Assembly (NCBI GenBank): GCA_003451715.1
Contig: DMJN01000028.1
Coordinates: 1 to 10,978, forward strand
DNA: 10,978 nucleotides
Direction: 5' to 3'
DNA from: Gammaproteobacteria bacterium
GTDB taxonomy: Bacteria; Pseudomonadota; Gammaproteobacteria; Pseudomonadales; Pseudohongiellaceae
Under the pieces are notes generated by a model that worked only from the letters and a program-made list of their open reading frames with translations, ran no database searches and had not been told where the DNA came from. Positions 1 through 6,465 of this stretch are shown piece after piece (within the stretch, counting starts at the first letter, position 1; every line of letters begins with the position of its first letter). Made by a program: the position numbers and the translations under genes.

Positions 1-110
1 GGAATGGTGACCATATTCAGTGGCGGCTGGGCTAACAGCGGACTGCAGAGCCCAGCTCCGGCGGCCAATCCGGCCCCTGCCTGGATCAGTTGGCGTCTGG
101 TTATTTTCAT
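1..110 (-). CDS. Tat-exported protein, N-terminal fragment
   Basis: Only the first 36 codons are in the window; the gene runs off the left edge. The ATG at 110-108 has a GAGGA ribosome site five bases upstream. The N-terminus reads MKITRRQLIQAGAGLAAGAG, a textbook twin-arginine signal: a double Arg at residues 5-6, a Gly/Ala-rich hydrophobic stretch, and a likely cleavage after LLA (about residue 27). The mature protein would begin QPPLNMVTI. The frame stays open upstream of the ATG, but that part has no coding character, so the Tat start is preferred. Mature starts of this type occur in Tat-exported aldo/keto reductases, but that is only a guess from a few residues. The gene is divergent from the secreted-protein gene at 344. 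Confidence 0.7.
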   Translation of the reverse strand, partial: MKITRRQLIQAGAGLAAGAGLCSPLLAQPPLNMVTI

Positions 111-146
111 GGCTGTCCTCGTGAGAGAGTGAGATCTATAGCACCG

Positions 147-176
147 ATATTGAAAGCATGCAGCCCCTGGTGTCAA
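147..176 (-). promoter_or_regulatory. Candidate sigma70 promoter for the Tat-signal gene
   Basis: On the minus strand a perfect TTGACA lies at 176-171, followed after 18 bases by CAATAT at 152-147, which matches TATAAT at only three positions. It would start transcription near position 140, about 30 bases before the ATG at 110. The -35 box is strong and the -10 box weak, so this is a moderate prediction. Confidence 0.4.
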
Positions 177-277
177 TAGGTAATGGAGCCGTGCCTTTAT
201 CGCGAGACGCCGGCGTAGAAGTTGCCGGTCGAGAACAGCAGCTATATCCAATAGGGTGCACCGAAGCTGAAATGCTG

Positions 278-286
278 TGTTAGAAT
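278..286 (+). promoter_or_regulatory. Candidate extended -10 promoter for the gene at 344
   Basis: TGT followed by TAGAAT (281-286) matches an extended -10 element (TGn plus five of six consensus bases). No good -35 box lies 16-18 bases upstream, as expected if the TGn motif compensates. Transcription would start near 293, giving a leader of about 50 bases. The rest of 111-343 holds no gene that I can support. Confidence 0.3.
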
Positions 287-343
287 TCCGAGCCTGCCGA
301 ACATATAGTGCTCGCAGCGAACAAAAACAAAACGGAGAAGAGC

Positions 344-1159
344 ATGATTACTATCCGAACCAAGCCATGTCATCGCCGGTCAATGCTGGCATTTCTGTTG
401 ATTAGCCTGACAAGTACTGTTTTCGCCCAGAATGGCGATATTCCTCGTACCGCCGACGGCAACCCGGATTTCAATGGGATCTGGCAGGCAATCGGCTCTG
501 CCCACTTCGATATCGAGCCCCATGCCGCCGATTTCGGCCCCATGTCTCAACTCGGTGCCATAGGTGCGATTCCTGGCGGTTTAGGTATCGTGGAAGGCGG
601 GGAAATCCCCTATACCGCCGCGGCCCGTGCGCAACAACAGGCCAACAAGGCAGACTGGCTGGCATTGGATCCAGTCGTTAAGTGCTATATGCCGGGTATT
701 CCCCGCTCTACCTACCTGCCATTTCCATTTCAGATTATCCAATCACCTGAACACGTGGTCATGGCTTACGAATTTGCCAGCGCCAGCCGTATTGTCTATA
801 TGGATCAGCCGGATTTCCAGGCACCGATTTACACTTGGATGGGTCATTCGCTGGGTACCTTCGAGGGAGATACGCTGGTTATCGACGTGACCGACCAACT
901 CGCGGATACCTGGTTCGATCACGCCGGTAACCACCACTCGGAATCGTTGCGGGTAACCGAGCGCTACACACACCTGGGACCCAATACCCTTATGTATGAA
1001 GCCACACTGGAAGATCCCGATACTTATACCCGTCCCTGGACGGTCAGTTTACCTCTGTATCGCAGGCTGGATGAGAATATGCAGCTGCTGGAATTCAAGT
1101 GTGTCGAGTTCACCGAAGAGTTGATCTATGGCCATCTCCGCAAAGAGCCGGAGAACTAA
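344..1159 (+). CDS. Secreted protein of unknown function (271 aa)
   Basis: The ATG at 344 is chosen because GGAG sits at 334-337, six bases upstream, and the protein then begins with a proper Sec signal. It has basic residues at 5-12, a hydrophobic core at 14-27 and a VFA|Q cleavage site after residue 28. A GTG at 308 would add 12 polar residues before the signal and is unlikely. The mature protein starts with RTADGNPDFNGIWQ, a motif I associate with a large uncharacterised family of exported proteins in acidobacteria and marine gammaproteobacteria. Further marks are a DPVVKCYMPGIPR block, a GHSLGTFEGDTLVIDVT block and a His-rich WFDHAGNHH stretch that could bind metal or substrate. The second half alternates charged and aromatic residues like a beta-rich fold. 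There is no catalytic motif I recognise. It is the first plus-strand gene, separated by about 330 bases from the next clear one. Confidence 0.9.
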   Translation: MITIRTKPCHRRSMLAFLLISLTSTVFAQNGDIPRTADGNPDFNGIWQAIGSAHFDIEPHAADFGPMSQLGAIGAIPGGLGIVEGGEIPYTAAARAQQQANKADWLALDPVVKCYMPGIPRSTYLPFPFQIIQSPEHVVMAYEFASASRIVYMDQPDFQAPIYTWMGHSLGTFEGDTLVIDVTDQLADTWFDHAGNHHSESLRVTERYTHLGPNTLMYEATLEDPDTYTRPWTVSLPLYRRLDENMQLLEFKCVEFTEELIYGHLRKEPEN

Positions 1160-1174
1160 ATCGGATTCTTGTAA

Positions 1175-1345
1175 GTGATTGATAACGCGTTAAAAGTGCA
1201 TCCTGGCGCCTTGCTGTCAGTGTGCACTTTGTTGTTGGGATTTACTGTAACGGCGCGGGCGAGAGTCGATGCGCGCATCGAGTGGGTCGAGCAACATCCG
1301 GCAGATTCCTGGACCGATTATCCGTTGCAGGAAAGAGCACAGTAG
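1175..1345 (+). CDS. Possible small secreted protein, perhaps truncated by an amber stop
   Basis: A GTG at 1175 opens a 56-codon frame ending in TAG at 1343. The product has a hydrophobic stretch (ALLSVCTLLLGFTVTARA) resembling a signal peptide, then an acidic, Trp-containing segment (RIEWVEQHPADSWTDYPLQE) that looks like real protein. No clear ribosome site precedes the GTG. The same frame continues open after the TAG for 46 codons to another TAG at 1484-1486, with two Cys residues and ordinary composition (CEYIPMLDASIPAGDSHSKQ). The whole may therefore be one gene of about 103 codons with a premature stop. An antisense frame at 1217-1468 is also open, so coding direction is not certain. I do not recognise a family. 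Confidence 0.35.
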   Translation: MIDNALKVHPGALLSVCTLLLGFTVTARARVDARIEWVEQHPADSWTDYPLQERAQ

Positions 1346-1492
1346 GGCGGAACCCCGCCGCAGCGCGACTGTGAATATATCCCTATGCTTGATGCCAGTA
1401 TCCCTGCTGGCGACAGTCACAGCAAACAATGCCATCTGAGAATAATATGGGATAGCAGTGGGGCCCAAGCCTTAAATGAAGGATAGTGTATT

Positions 1493-2620
1493 TTGAAATC
1501 TCCACTGTGTGACATGTTGAATATCGAGTTCCCCTTGATTGCATTCAGTCATTGCCGGGACGTGGTAGTGGAGGTCTCCAAGGCAGGCGGATTGGGTGTA
1601 TTGGGTGCGGCTCGCTTCTCTGCCGAGACTCTCGAGACTGAGCTGAGCTGGATCGATGAGCACATAGACGATAAACCCTATGGGGTTGATCTGATTGCAC
1701 CTACCAGTATGGCAGTGTCAGAAGAAAATGACGCCACCGATGAAATCAAGAAACGCGTTCCCCAGGAGTATTTCGATTTCGCTGCCAGCATACTGCAGCG
1801 GCATGATATCGATACCAGCGACATGTATGCTGAAGGCTACCAGCGCAATGCTTTTCTCACCAAGGGCAGGGCCGGAAGTATTATTGATGTGGCCTTTTCC
1901 CACCCCATTAAGTTGATCGCCAACGCCCTCGGTGTGCCACCTGCCTATATGATCGATATGGGCAAAGCCAGGGGAGTGGTAATAGCAGCCCTGATAGGGA
2001 CACAGGAACATGCCATCAAGCAGGTAGAGGCAGGAGTCGATATCGTAGTGGCTTCAGGAACCGAAGCCGGTGGTCACTGTGGTGATGTGTCCACCCTCGT
2101 GCTCATTCCGGAGGTCTGTGCTGCCCTGCAAAATTCTGGAGTCCCGGTAGTGGCGGCAGGCGGCATCGTGACCGGGCGGCAAATGGCTGCCTGCATGGCG
2201 ATGGGTGCGGCTGGTGTTTGGACTGGCTCGGTCTGGCTCACCAGCACCGAATCCGACACACCAACCGTACTGAAAGAGAAGTTGTTGGGTGCTTCATCCA
2301 GGGAGACGGTGCGCTCCAAATCACGTACCGGCAAACACAGTAGGCAGCTACGCTCACCATGGACAGATGCCTGGGAGGCAGATACAGCACCCAAGCCGCT
2401 GCCAATGCCGCTACAATCGCAGGTTACAGAGATTCCCCTGGCCAAGATTAGCAAACTGGCCGAAGTGGGAGATAGGGGCGCTCGCCAGCTGGAGACCTCC
2501 TGGGTGGGTCAAGGGGTTGGTCTGATGCGCAGTACGCAGTCCGTAAGGGCCATCGTCTATGATTTCATGCAAGACTATCTTGCCGCTACCGAGCGGCTGC
2601 AATCCAGCCTGGAAGATTAG
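1493..2620 (+). CDS. Nitronate monooxygenase / 2-nitropropane dioxygenase family flavoprotein
   Basis: This is a 375-aa TIM-barrel flavoenzyme of the NMO/FabK-like family (NAD(P)H-dependent flavin oxidoreductases), expected to be cytoplasmic with bound FMN. The TTG start at 1493 is supported by AAGGA at 1479-1483 and by the family-like N-terminus with LNIEFPLI at residues 9-16. Seen motifs: AGGLGVLGA (31-39); GTEAGGH (189-195) with the His used near the flavin in this family; the phosphate-binding AAGGIVTGRQ (221-230); and GAAGVWTGSVWL (238-249). The family oxidises nitronates or acts as a flavin oxidoreductase; the real substrate cannot be read here. An acidic and basic insert around 76-125 separates the N-terminal strands from the rest of the barrel. 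Length is normal. It shares a strand with the gene at 344 but probably has its own transcript. It converges on the M20 peptidase gene. Confidence 0.9.
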   Translation: MKSPLCDMLNIEFPLIAFSHCRDVVVEVSKAGGLGVLGAARFSAETLETELSWIDEHIDDKPYGVDLIAPTSMAVSEENDATDEIKKRVPQEYFDFAASILQRHDIDTSDMYAEGYQRNAFLTKGRAGSIIDVAFSHPIKLIANALGVPPAYMIDMGKARGVVIAALIGTQEHAIKQVEAGVDIVVASGTEAGGHCGDVSTLVLIPEVCAALQNSGVPVVAAGGIVTGRQMAACMAMGAAGVWTGSVWLTSTESDTPTVLKEKLLGASSRETVRSKSRTGKHSRQLRSPWTDAWEADTAPKPLPMPLQSQVTEIPLAKISKLAEVGDRGARQLETSWVGQGVGLMRSTQSVRAIVYDFMQDYLAATERLQSSLED

Positions 2621-2738
2621 CCTCCCAGTGGCGGCGACATGCATGGACGCATTAATGCCGCGAGCGCAGGGATGTGCAGGAGCGGCCGCAGTTGCCATTG
2701 CTCACCCTGCTTAATCCACAGAGACGTTCGACGCGTTC

Positions 2739-2755
2739 GCTGAGAAATACTCAGC
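2739..2755. repeat. Small perfect hairpin between convergent genes
   Basis: GCTGAG-aaata-CTCAGC forms a six-base-pair perfect stem with a five-base loop in the 181-base gap between the stop codons at 2620 and 2802. Neither strand has a T-run after it, so it is not a classical intrinsic terminator. It could still shape the 3' end of either transcript. Nothing else in this gap is supportable. Confidence 0.3.
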
Positions 2756-2801
2756 CGCCATCCAAGTACGATTGGACTGGTTTCCCCGTTTAGTTGGCAT
2801 C

Positions 2802-4124
2802 TTACGGAGTACGTTCCTCGAGCAATGCCGGACTGACGCCTTCGATTCCTGCCAGGGCTAATACGATCAATAAGGCTGTCTGTGGGCCTTCATGGGAATT
2901 AACCGGCGCGAACCATTCACCTGGAGAATGGGAGCCACCCCCGTTGCCTCCCCCGGCGATGGTGATAGCCGGTATTCCCAGCGACATGGGTACGTTGGAA
3001 TCGGTACTCGATATACCCAGTTGCTGCAGTTGTATGCCAACCTCATCGAACGCCAATGCGGCGATTTGCACGATAGGGCTCTCAGCAGGAGTACTTCCCA
3101 CTGGCCGATCGCCAATCAGATTAAAATCCACAGAGATCTCATCGCTATTCCAACGAGCATTTTCTTCCGCCACTGCCTGCAGGGCAGCCGCCTTGGCGCG
3201 TTCTTCCAGTCGAGCCAGTTCTTCGCGGTCATTAGAACGCATATCGAGGGCGAAGATTGCGTCCGCTGCGATGGAGTTTACCGAAGTACCACCGGTGACG
3301 GTGCCAACGGTAAAGGTGGTCTTTGGAGAGGCAGGTGTTTCGAACTCGCTTATCTTGGCGATGGCCCTACCCATGGCGTGAATGGCGCTGGCCAGCCCAA
3401 AGGCACCGAAAGAATGGCCGCCCGGACCTTTGAAATGAAATTCGAAGCGCCGGCTACCAGTACCACCGGTGGTAATGCGCCGTAGACGTACGCCATCGAT
3501 GGAGATAAAGCCGTCGATCTCTGGATGGTCCCGAAAGATTGCCTTGATGCCACGTAAATCGCCACGACCTTCTTCACCCACGTTGCCGGCGAACATGATG
3601 TCCCCAAGGGTGGCTATGCCGCTCTCGTTTAAGACGTCGATCACCGATAACAGAGCTGCCAGCCCGCGGGAATCGTCGCCAATTCCCGGGGCATAGTAGC
3701 GGCCGGATCTCAGTTGGACACGGGTATCCACATCTTCCGGGAAGACCGTGTCCAGGTGAGCGGCGATGAGCAGGGTGGGTCCATTGCCGCTTCCTTTGCG
3801 AATGCCAATCGCATTGCCCTCGCTGTCGATATAGGCATCATCCAATCCCCGGGCGCGCATCAGTTCCAGATAGTAGGCCGCGCGGCGCTCTTCCTGGAAT
3901 GGTGGAGCTGGTACTTCCGTGATGCGAAATTGTTCCCTTACCGTCTCCGGCTCCCGTTCTTCGATCTGCTGCAGGGAGGTTACTACCCGAGCATCCGCTG
4001 TGACTCGCTGAAAAACTTCCTGCAGTGGGGCGTCAATCGGTACCAGCGACTGGGGACTCTGTGCGTAGCCCGAGATGCTCAGCAGGCTGAGCAATAGGGC
4101 CAAGGCTCCTCGAAGTATTTTCAA
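2802..4124 (-). CDS. Secreted M20-family metallopeptidase
   Basis: The product is a 440-aa zinc peptidase of the M20/M25/M40 group, probably periplasmic. The TTG start at 4124 gives MKILRGALALLLSLLSISGY, a Sec signal with cleavage after GYA (about residue 21); the next ATG upstream is blocked by a stop. Metal-site motifs are complete: HLDTVF with H123 and D125, GIGDDSRG with D150/D151, GNVGEEGRG with the catalytic base E184 and ligand E185, D210 in SIDG, and H399 in GGGSHSPGEWF. GPGGHSFGAFG (234-243) carries the dimerisation-domain His (H237) that reaches the partner's active site, and residues 220-330 are the dimerisation insert. It therefore looks active, hydrolysing a peptide or N-acyl amino acid bond; the substrate is unknown. 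It is the last gene of the operon, 24 bases after the DUF1232 stop. The only ribosome site is a weak GAGAG, so it may depend on coupling. Confidence 0.92.
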   Translation of the reverse strand: MKILRGALALLLSLLSISGYAQSPQSLVPIDAPLQEVFQRVTADARVVTSLQQIEEREPETVREQFRITEVPAPPFQEERRAAYYLELMRARGLDDAYIDSEGNAIGIRKGSGNGPTLLIAAHLDTVFPEDVDTRVQLRSGRYYAPGIGDDSRGLAALLSVIDVLNESGIATLGDIMFAGNVGEEGRGDLRGIKAIFRDHPEIDGFISIDGVRLRRITTGGTGSRRFEFHFKGPGGHSFGAFGLASAIHAMGRAIAKISEFETPASPKTTFTVGTVTGGTSVNSIAADAIFALDMRSNDREELARLEERAKAAALQAVAEENARWNSDEISVDFNLIGDRPVGSTPAESPIVQIAALAFDEVGIQLQQLGISSTDSNVPMSLGIPAITIAGGGNGGGSHSPGEWFAPVNSHEGPQTALLIVLALAGIEGVSPALLEERTP

Positions 4125-4148
4125 ATTAAGCTCTCTGCATATCTCTCG

Positions 4149-4715
4149 CTACAGGAGTCGCATGCGCCAACCGCGACCGCCGGATCTCAATGCGCGTCGT
4201 TCGCGCATGCGAGAATGTAATACGGCCCGTTTATCGGCGATCCAGTCTTCTCTTCCGACGTGGGGGTCCAGGCCACGATTACGGCGTCGATTCTCTTCGG
4301 CGATACGGAACTGGCAGAATTCCTGGTATAACTTGATTTCTATTTTCAGCTCCTGAATGACAATTTCCGCGTACATGGCATCATCGAGAAAGCCGATTCC
4401 TGGAATGTGATCCGGGATTACGTCTTCAGGATCGACGGAGTAGTACAGAGCGCTCCGAATACTGTTGCGCTCATCCTCGGTCAAGCTCCATTCTTCATCA
4501 CGAATCATATTGAGCAGGATTTGTAACTTGAGGAGGCGATCCGAGATGAACTGTGGGAGAGTCAGATCTCTCGCCTCGACAATCAATTCCGACGCAGCTT
4601 CTTCAATCTGCTCTGCAGTGCCGGTATCTTCAATTGCGAGGTAGCCTTTATCGATGCTTTCCTAAAATTTCTCCAGATCTTCATCGCTAAGGGTGATGGT
4701 GATGTCGATAGGCAT
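4149..4715 (-). pseudogene. DUF1232 (YkvA-like) gene interrupted by an in-frame amber codon
   Basis: The natural start is the ATG at 4715, with AAGGA seven bases upstream and the preceding stop one base away (TAATATG). The frame reads MPIDITITLSDEDLEKF, then TAG at 4664-4662, then continues ESIDKGYLAIEDTGTAEQ and on to the TAG at 4151-4149, 188 codons in all. The first 17 residues match the usual opening of DUF1232 proteins. The signature lies downstream: ALYYSVDPEDVIPDHIPGIG followed by FLDDA. The amber may be a CAG-to-TAG change. The downstream part is open from a TTG at 4586, giving 145 codons that keep the whole DUF1232 core, but that TTG has no ribosome site. The C-terminus is strongly basic (RMRERRALRSGGRGWRMRLL). 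DUF1232 proteins are small and often membrane-linked, with no known reaction. Decay, suppression or a base error are all possible. Confidence 0.75.
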
Positions 4716-4716
4716 A

Positions 4717-4923
4717 TTAATGTCCTTCTTCTTGTTCTCGCTTGCGTATTGTAATTTCTGTGGCTTTGTCGGGTATTTCTACTCTCATCGCTTCGCCAGT
4801 GTCACTGAGGTTGATACAAGCATTATCGGCACCGACTGCTCTGTGACCATCATTATTCACGCGGTGGATAGTGTGCCCGTACTGGCGGCAATCTTCAATG
4901 ATCGACCACTGCTTTTTGGCAGT
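4717..4923 (-). CDS. Small coding-like ORF with no start codon
   Basis: Between the CDP-alcohol gene and the DUF1232 gene the minus strand holds a 68-codon open stretch ending in TAA at 4719-4717, one base before the next ATG. Its translation begins TAKKQWSIIEDCRQYGHTIH and ends VEIPDKATEITIRKREQEEG plus His, with protein-like composition; its last codons also form the AAGGA site of the next gene. It follows directly, in frame, the TAG stop (4926-4924) of the CDP-alcohol gene, and there is no ATG at its head. The first GTG (4860) and ATG (4788) lie far inside and lack ribosome sites. If one base, the A at minus-strand position 4925, were absent, the junction would read CGATGACTGCC. That would give an ATGA overlap: TGA ending the upstream gene and ATG ACT GCC starting this one. 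I do not recognise a family; the product would be a soluble protein of about 69 residues with two Cys. Confidence 0.55.
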   Translation of the reverse strand, partial: TAKKQWSIIEDCRQYGHTIHRVNNDGHRAVGADNACINLSDTGEAMRVEIPDKATEITIRKREQEEGH

Positions 4924-5454
4924 CTATCGGCGCAGTGGCGCTAATCCGCGATCAATAATGGAGGTAATTGTGGAGATTATTAACATCAGGCTGACAATGC
5001 CAATGACAAATTCCATGATTTGTCTGATCTCGACGAACAGACTCAGCCGAGAAAGGGCGATCAATATCAACGGTAGGAAGTAAAAAATACCATTCCACCG
5101 CCCCAGAAAGCTCATACGAAGTTGCTTCTGATGGAACAGGAAATAGGAATCCAGCACATATTGAGAGAAGGCGATGAAAATAAGAACTGGCAGGACAGGA
5201 CTGACGACGCCGGCGAAAGCGGCCCCACTCAGCCCACTGGTGACGAATAGGAAGTCGGTAGCATGATCGAATAGCTGACCGCGTGCCGATGCGGTATTGG
5301 AGGCGCGCGCAACGATGCCGTCGAAGTAATCTGTCACGATAGCGATGAGAATCAGTAATAGCAGGATCGATGCTGGGACAAATTCTGGATCGGCAATGGC
5401 CCACGCCACTGGAATGATCAGCAGCAGGCGGATTGCCGTTAACAGATTGGCCAT
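4924..5454 (-). CDS. CDP-alcohol phosphatidyltransferase family protein
   Basis: A 176-aa integral inner-membrane enzyme that transfers a phosphatidyl or similar phospho-group from a CDP-alcohol to an acceptor alcohol. The family signature D(x)2DG(x)2AR(x)8G(x)3D(x)3D is present without a mismatch: D42, D45, G46, A49, R50, G59, D63 and D67. These Asp residues hold the two metal ions and the CDP group. Hydrophobic segments at about 8-20, 27-41, 68-95, 122-138 and 148-167 fit the usual membrane fold. The ATG at 5454 overlaps the upstream gene's TGA by one base (TGATG), so translation is probably coupled. The ribosome site is poor. It resembles PgsA/PssA-type enzymes in size, but the acceptor (glycerol-phosphate, serine, inositol or other) cannot be decided. 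It ends in TAG after a short basic tail (APLRR). Confidence 0.9.
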   Translation of the reverse strand: MANLLTAIRLLLIIPVAWAIADPEFVPASILLLLILIAIVTDYFDGIVARASNTASARGQLFDHATDFLFVTSGLSGAAFAGVVSPVLPVLIFIAFSQYVLDSYFLFHQKQLRMSFLGRWNGIFYFLPLILIALSRLSLFVEIRQIMEFVIGIVSLMLIISTITSIIDRGLAPLRR

Positions 5455-6461
5455 CAGTCAGTGAGAAGTTCTCGCTGTGCTCGCCGCCAGAAAATTAGCC
5501 CGATGCCCGCATTAAACAGGATAAAGAAGTTGTGCTGCACAAAGCCAAAGGCAGCCATCTGTCCTTCGTTCTCGGGAAATAGTATCACCCAGAATGTAAT
5601 GGCAGCGGCCCGCATCGGTGTGGGTACAGCAGCCGCGAAAAAGATGACTGGCAGGTAGGGCAGCAGATTGATAAAAGATGCTTCTACACCGAATAGATTT
5701 AATGCCCTGGTATAGACAACAACAGCGGCCAGTAGCGCGGGCGAGCGCAGCAGAAAAAACATGAAATAGTGCCAGGGCTTGGCCAAGCGAAAGGCATGCA
5801 GCAAGCGCCTGTCTTTTAGCTTATTATTGGGCAACAGTTTGCCATTGAAATACAGCAACCAGATGATGAAGAATACTGCCGCTCCTCCAGCGATATAGGG
5901 CATCAAGCCAAACACTTCCGGCAGGTCTCCGCCACCGAATGCAAAGCCGATGGACGCCCAGATAAGCAGGTAGAAAATTTCGCAGAACATGATGAATAAC
6001 ATCACCGATCCAACTTCCCAGCCTGGTATCTGATCGCGCTTGTTCAGATAGTAGGCCATGGCGCCTTTGCCAATCTGCTCGTTGAAAATGGAAATGATGT
6101 AGGCGCTGGCGCGAATAGGCAAAATATCCTTGTACTTGATGTCAGCCAACAGCCAATTTAGCGCCTTGGTTACTACCAATGTATCGATCAGAAAATAGAA
6201 CAGCGAATAGCCGATCATCAGGATTAACCAGGGAACCCAATTTACATTGGCGAATACTTCGGTCATGTACCCCAGCAGCGACATTCCTTCCCTGGCGGCT
6301 GCCCCATTGAGTCGATAGTAGAGGTAGCCGAAACAGGCAACCGTAACGATGAGGAGTACGATCCTCCCCACCGGATTAGGCTTGCGGATCTGTGCCGCTT
6401 CTTCCTGTGGCTCAAGTATTTCGGATGCTTGCTGTTCTGCCGGTTCGCTAGGTTCGGTCAT
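5454..6461 (-). CDS. Multi-pass membrane protein, possible LPG-synthase-type flippase
   Basis: A 335-aa polytopic inner-membrane protein. A charged cytoplasmic head (1-31, rich in Glu and Pro) precedes about seven to eight hydrophobic segments near 33-49, 76-97, 113-126, 148-175, 186-205, 232-251, 264-284 and 305-324. The overall plan, and the conserved-looking IFNEQIGKGAMAYYL (125-139) and VPTPMRAAAITFW (279-291) loops, are reminiscent of the lysylphosphatidylglycerol-synthase transmembrane family (AglD/MprF flippase domain, UPF0104). The match is by eye and distant, so the assignment is tentative. No soluble synthase domain follows, so if the relation holds it would be a stand-alone lipid or lipid-precursor translocator. 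It starts with ATG four bases after the TAG of the SDR gene, with an AAGGA inside that gene's end, and overlaps the CDP-alcohol gene by one base. This places both in one membrane-lipid process. Confidence 0.7.
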   Translation of the reverse strand: MTEPSEPAEQQASEILEPQEEAAQIRKPNPVGRIVLLIVTVACFGYLYYRLNGAAAREGMSLLGYMTEVFANVNWVPWLILMIGYSLFYFLIDTLVVTKALNWLLADIKYKDILPIRASAYIISIFNEQIGKGAMAYYLNKRDQIPGWEVGSVMLFIMFCEIFYLLIWASIGFAFGGGDLPEVFGLMPYIAGGAAVFFIIWLLYFNGKLLPNNKLKDRRLLHAFRLAKPWHYFMFFLLRSPALLAAVVVYTRALNLFGVEASFINLLPYLPVIFFAAAVPTPMRAAAITFWVILFPENEGQMAAFGFVQHNFFILFNAGIGLIFWRRAQRELLTD

Positions 6462-6465
6462 ATGA

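Noticed and set aside
111..299. Upstream in-frame extension of the Tat-signal gene on the minus strand
   Set aside because: The frame is open, but the ribosome site and the Tat signal both fix the start at 110, and the extension is Arg/Leu-rich noise containing a promoter candidate. A short motif in another frame (LLFSTGNFYAGVSR) looked coding-like but is bounded by stops.
1217..1468. Minus-strand 83-codon frame in the gap between the two plus-strand genes
   Set aside because: The plus-strand reading gives a signal peptide and better protein composition; the minus product looks like a shadow, though the region remains uncertain.
2794..3381. Long plus-strand open frame of 195 codons opposite the M20 peptidase gene
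   Set aside because: It is antisense to a gene with a complete set of M20 metal motifs, and its Ser/Ala/Arg-rich low-complexity product matches nothing.
4149..4926. Genome-wide recoding of TAG as a sense codon
   Set aside because: Several in-frame TAGs have coding-like sequence after them, but the SDR gene's TAG at 6468-6466 is followed four bases later by the next gene in a different frame, and the TAG ending the flavoprotein gene at 2620 comes at normal family length. TAG is therefore used as a stop here, and local lesions explain the rest better.
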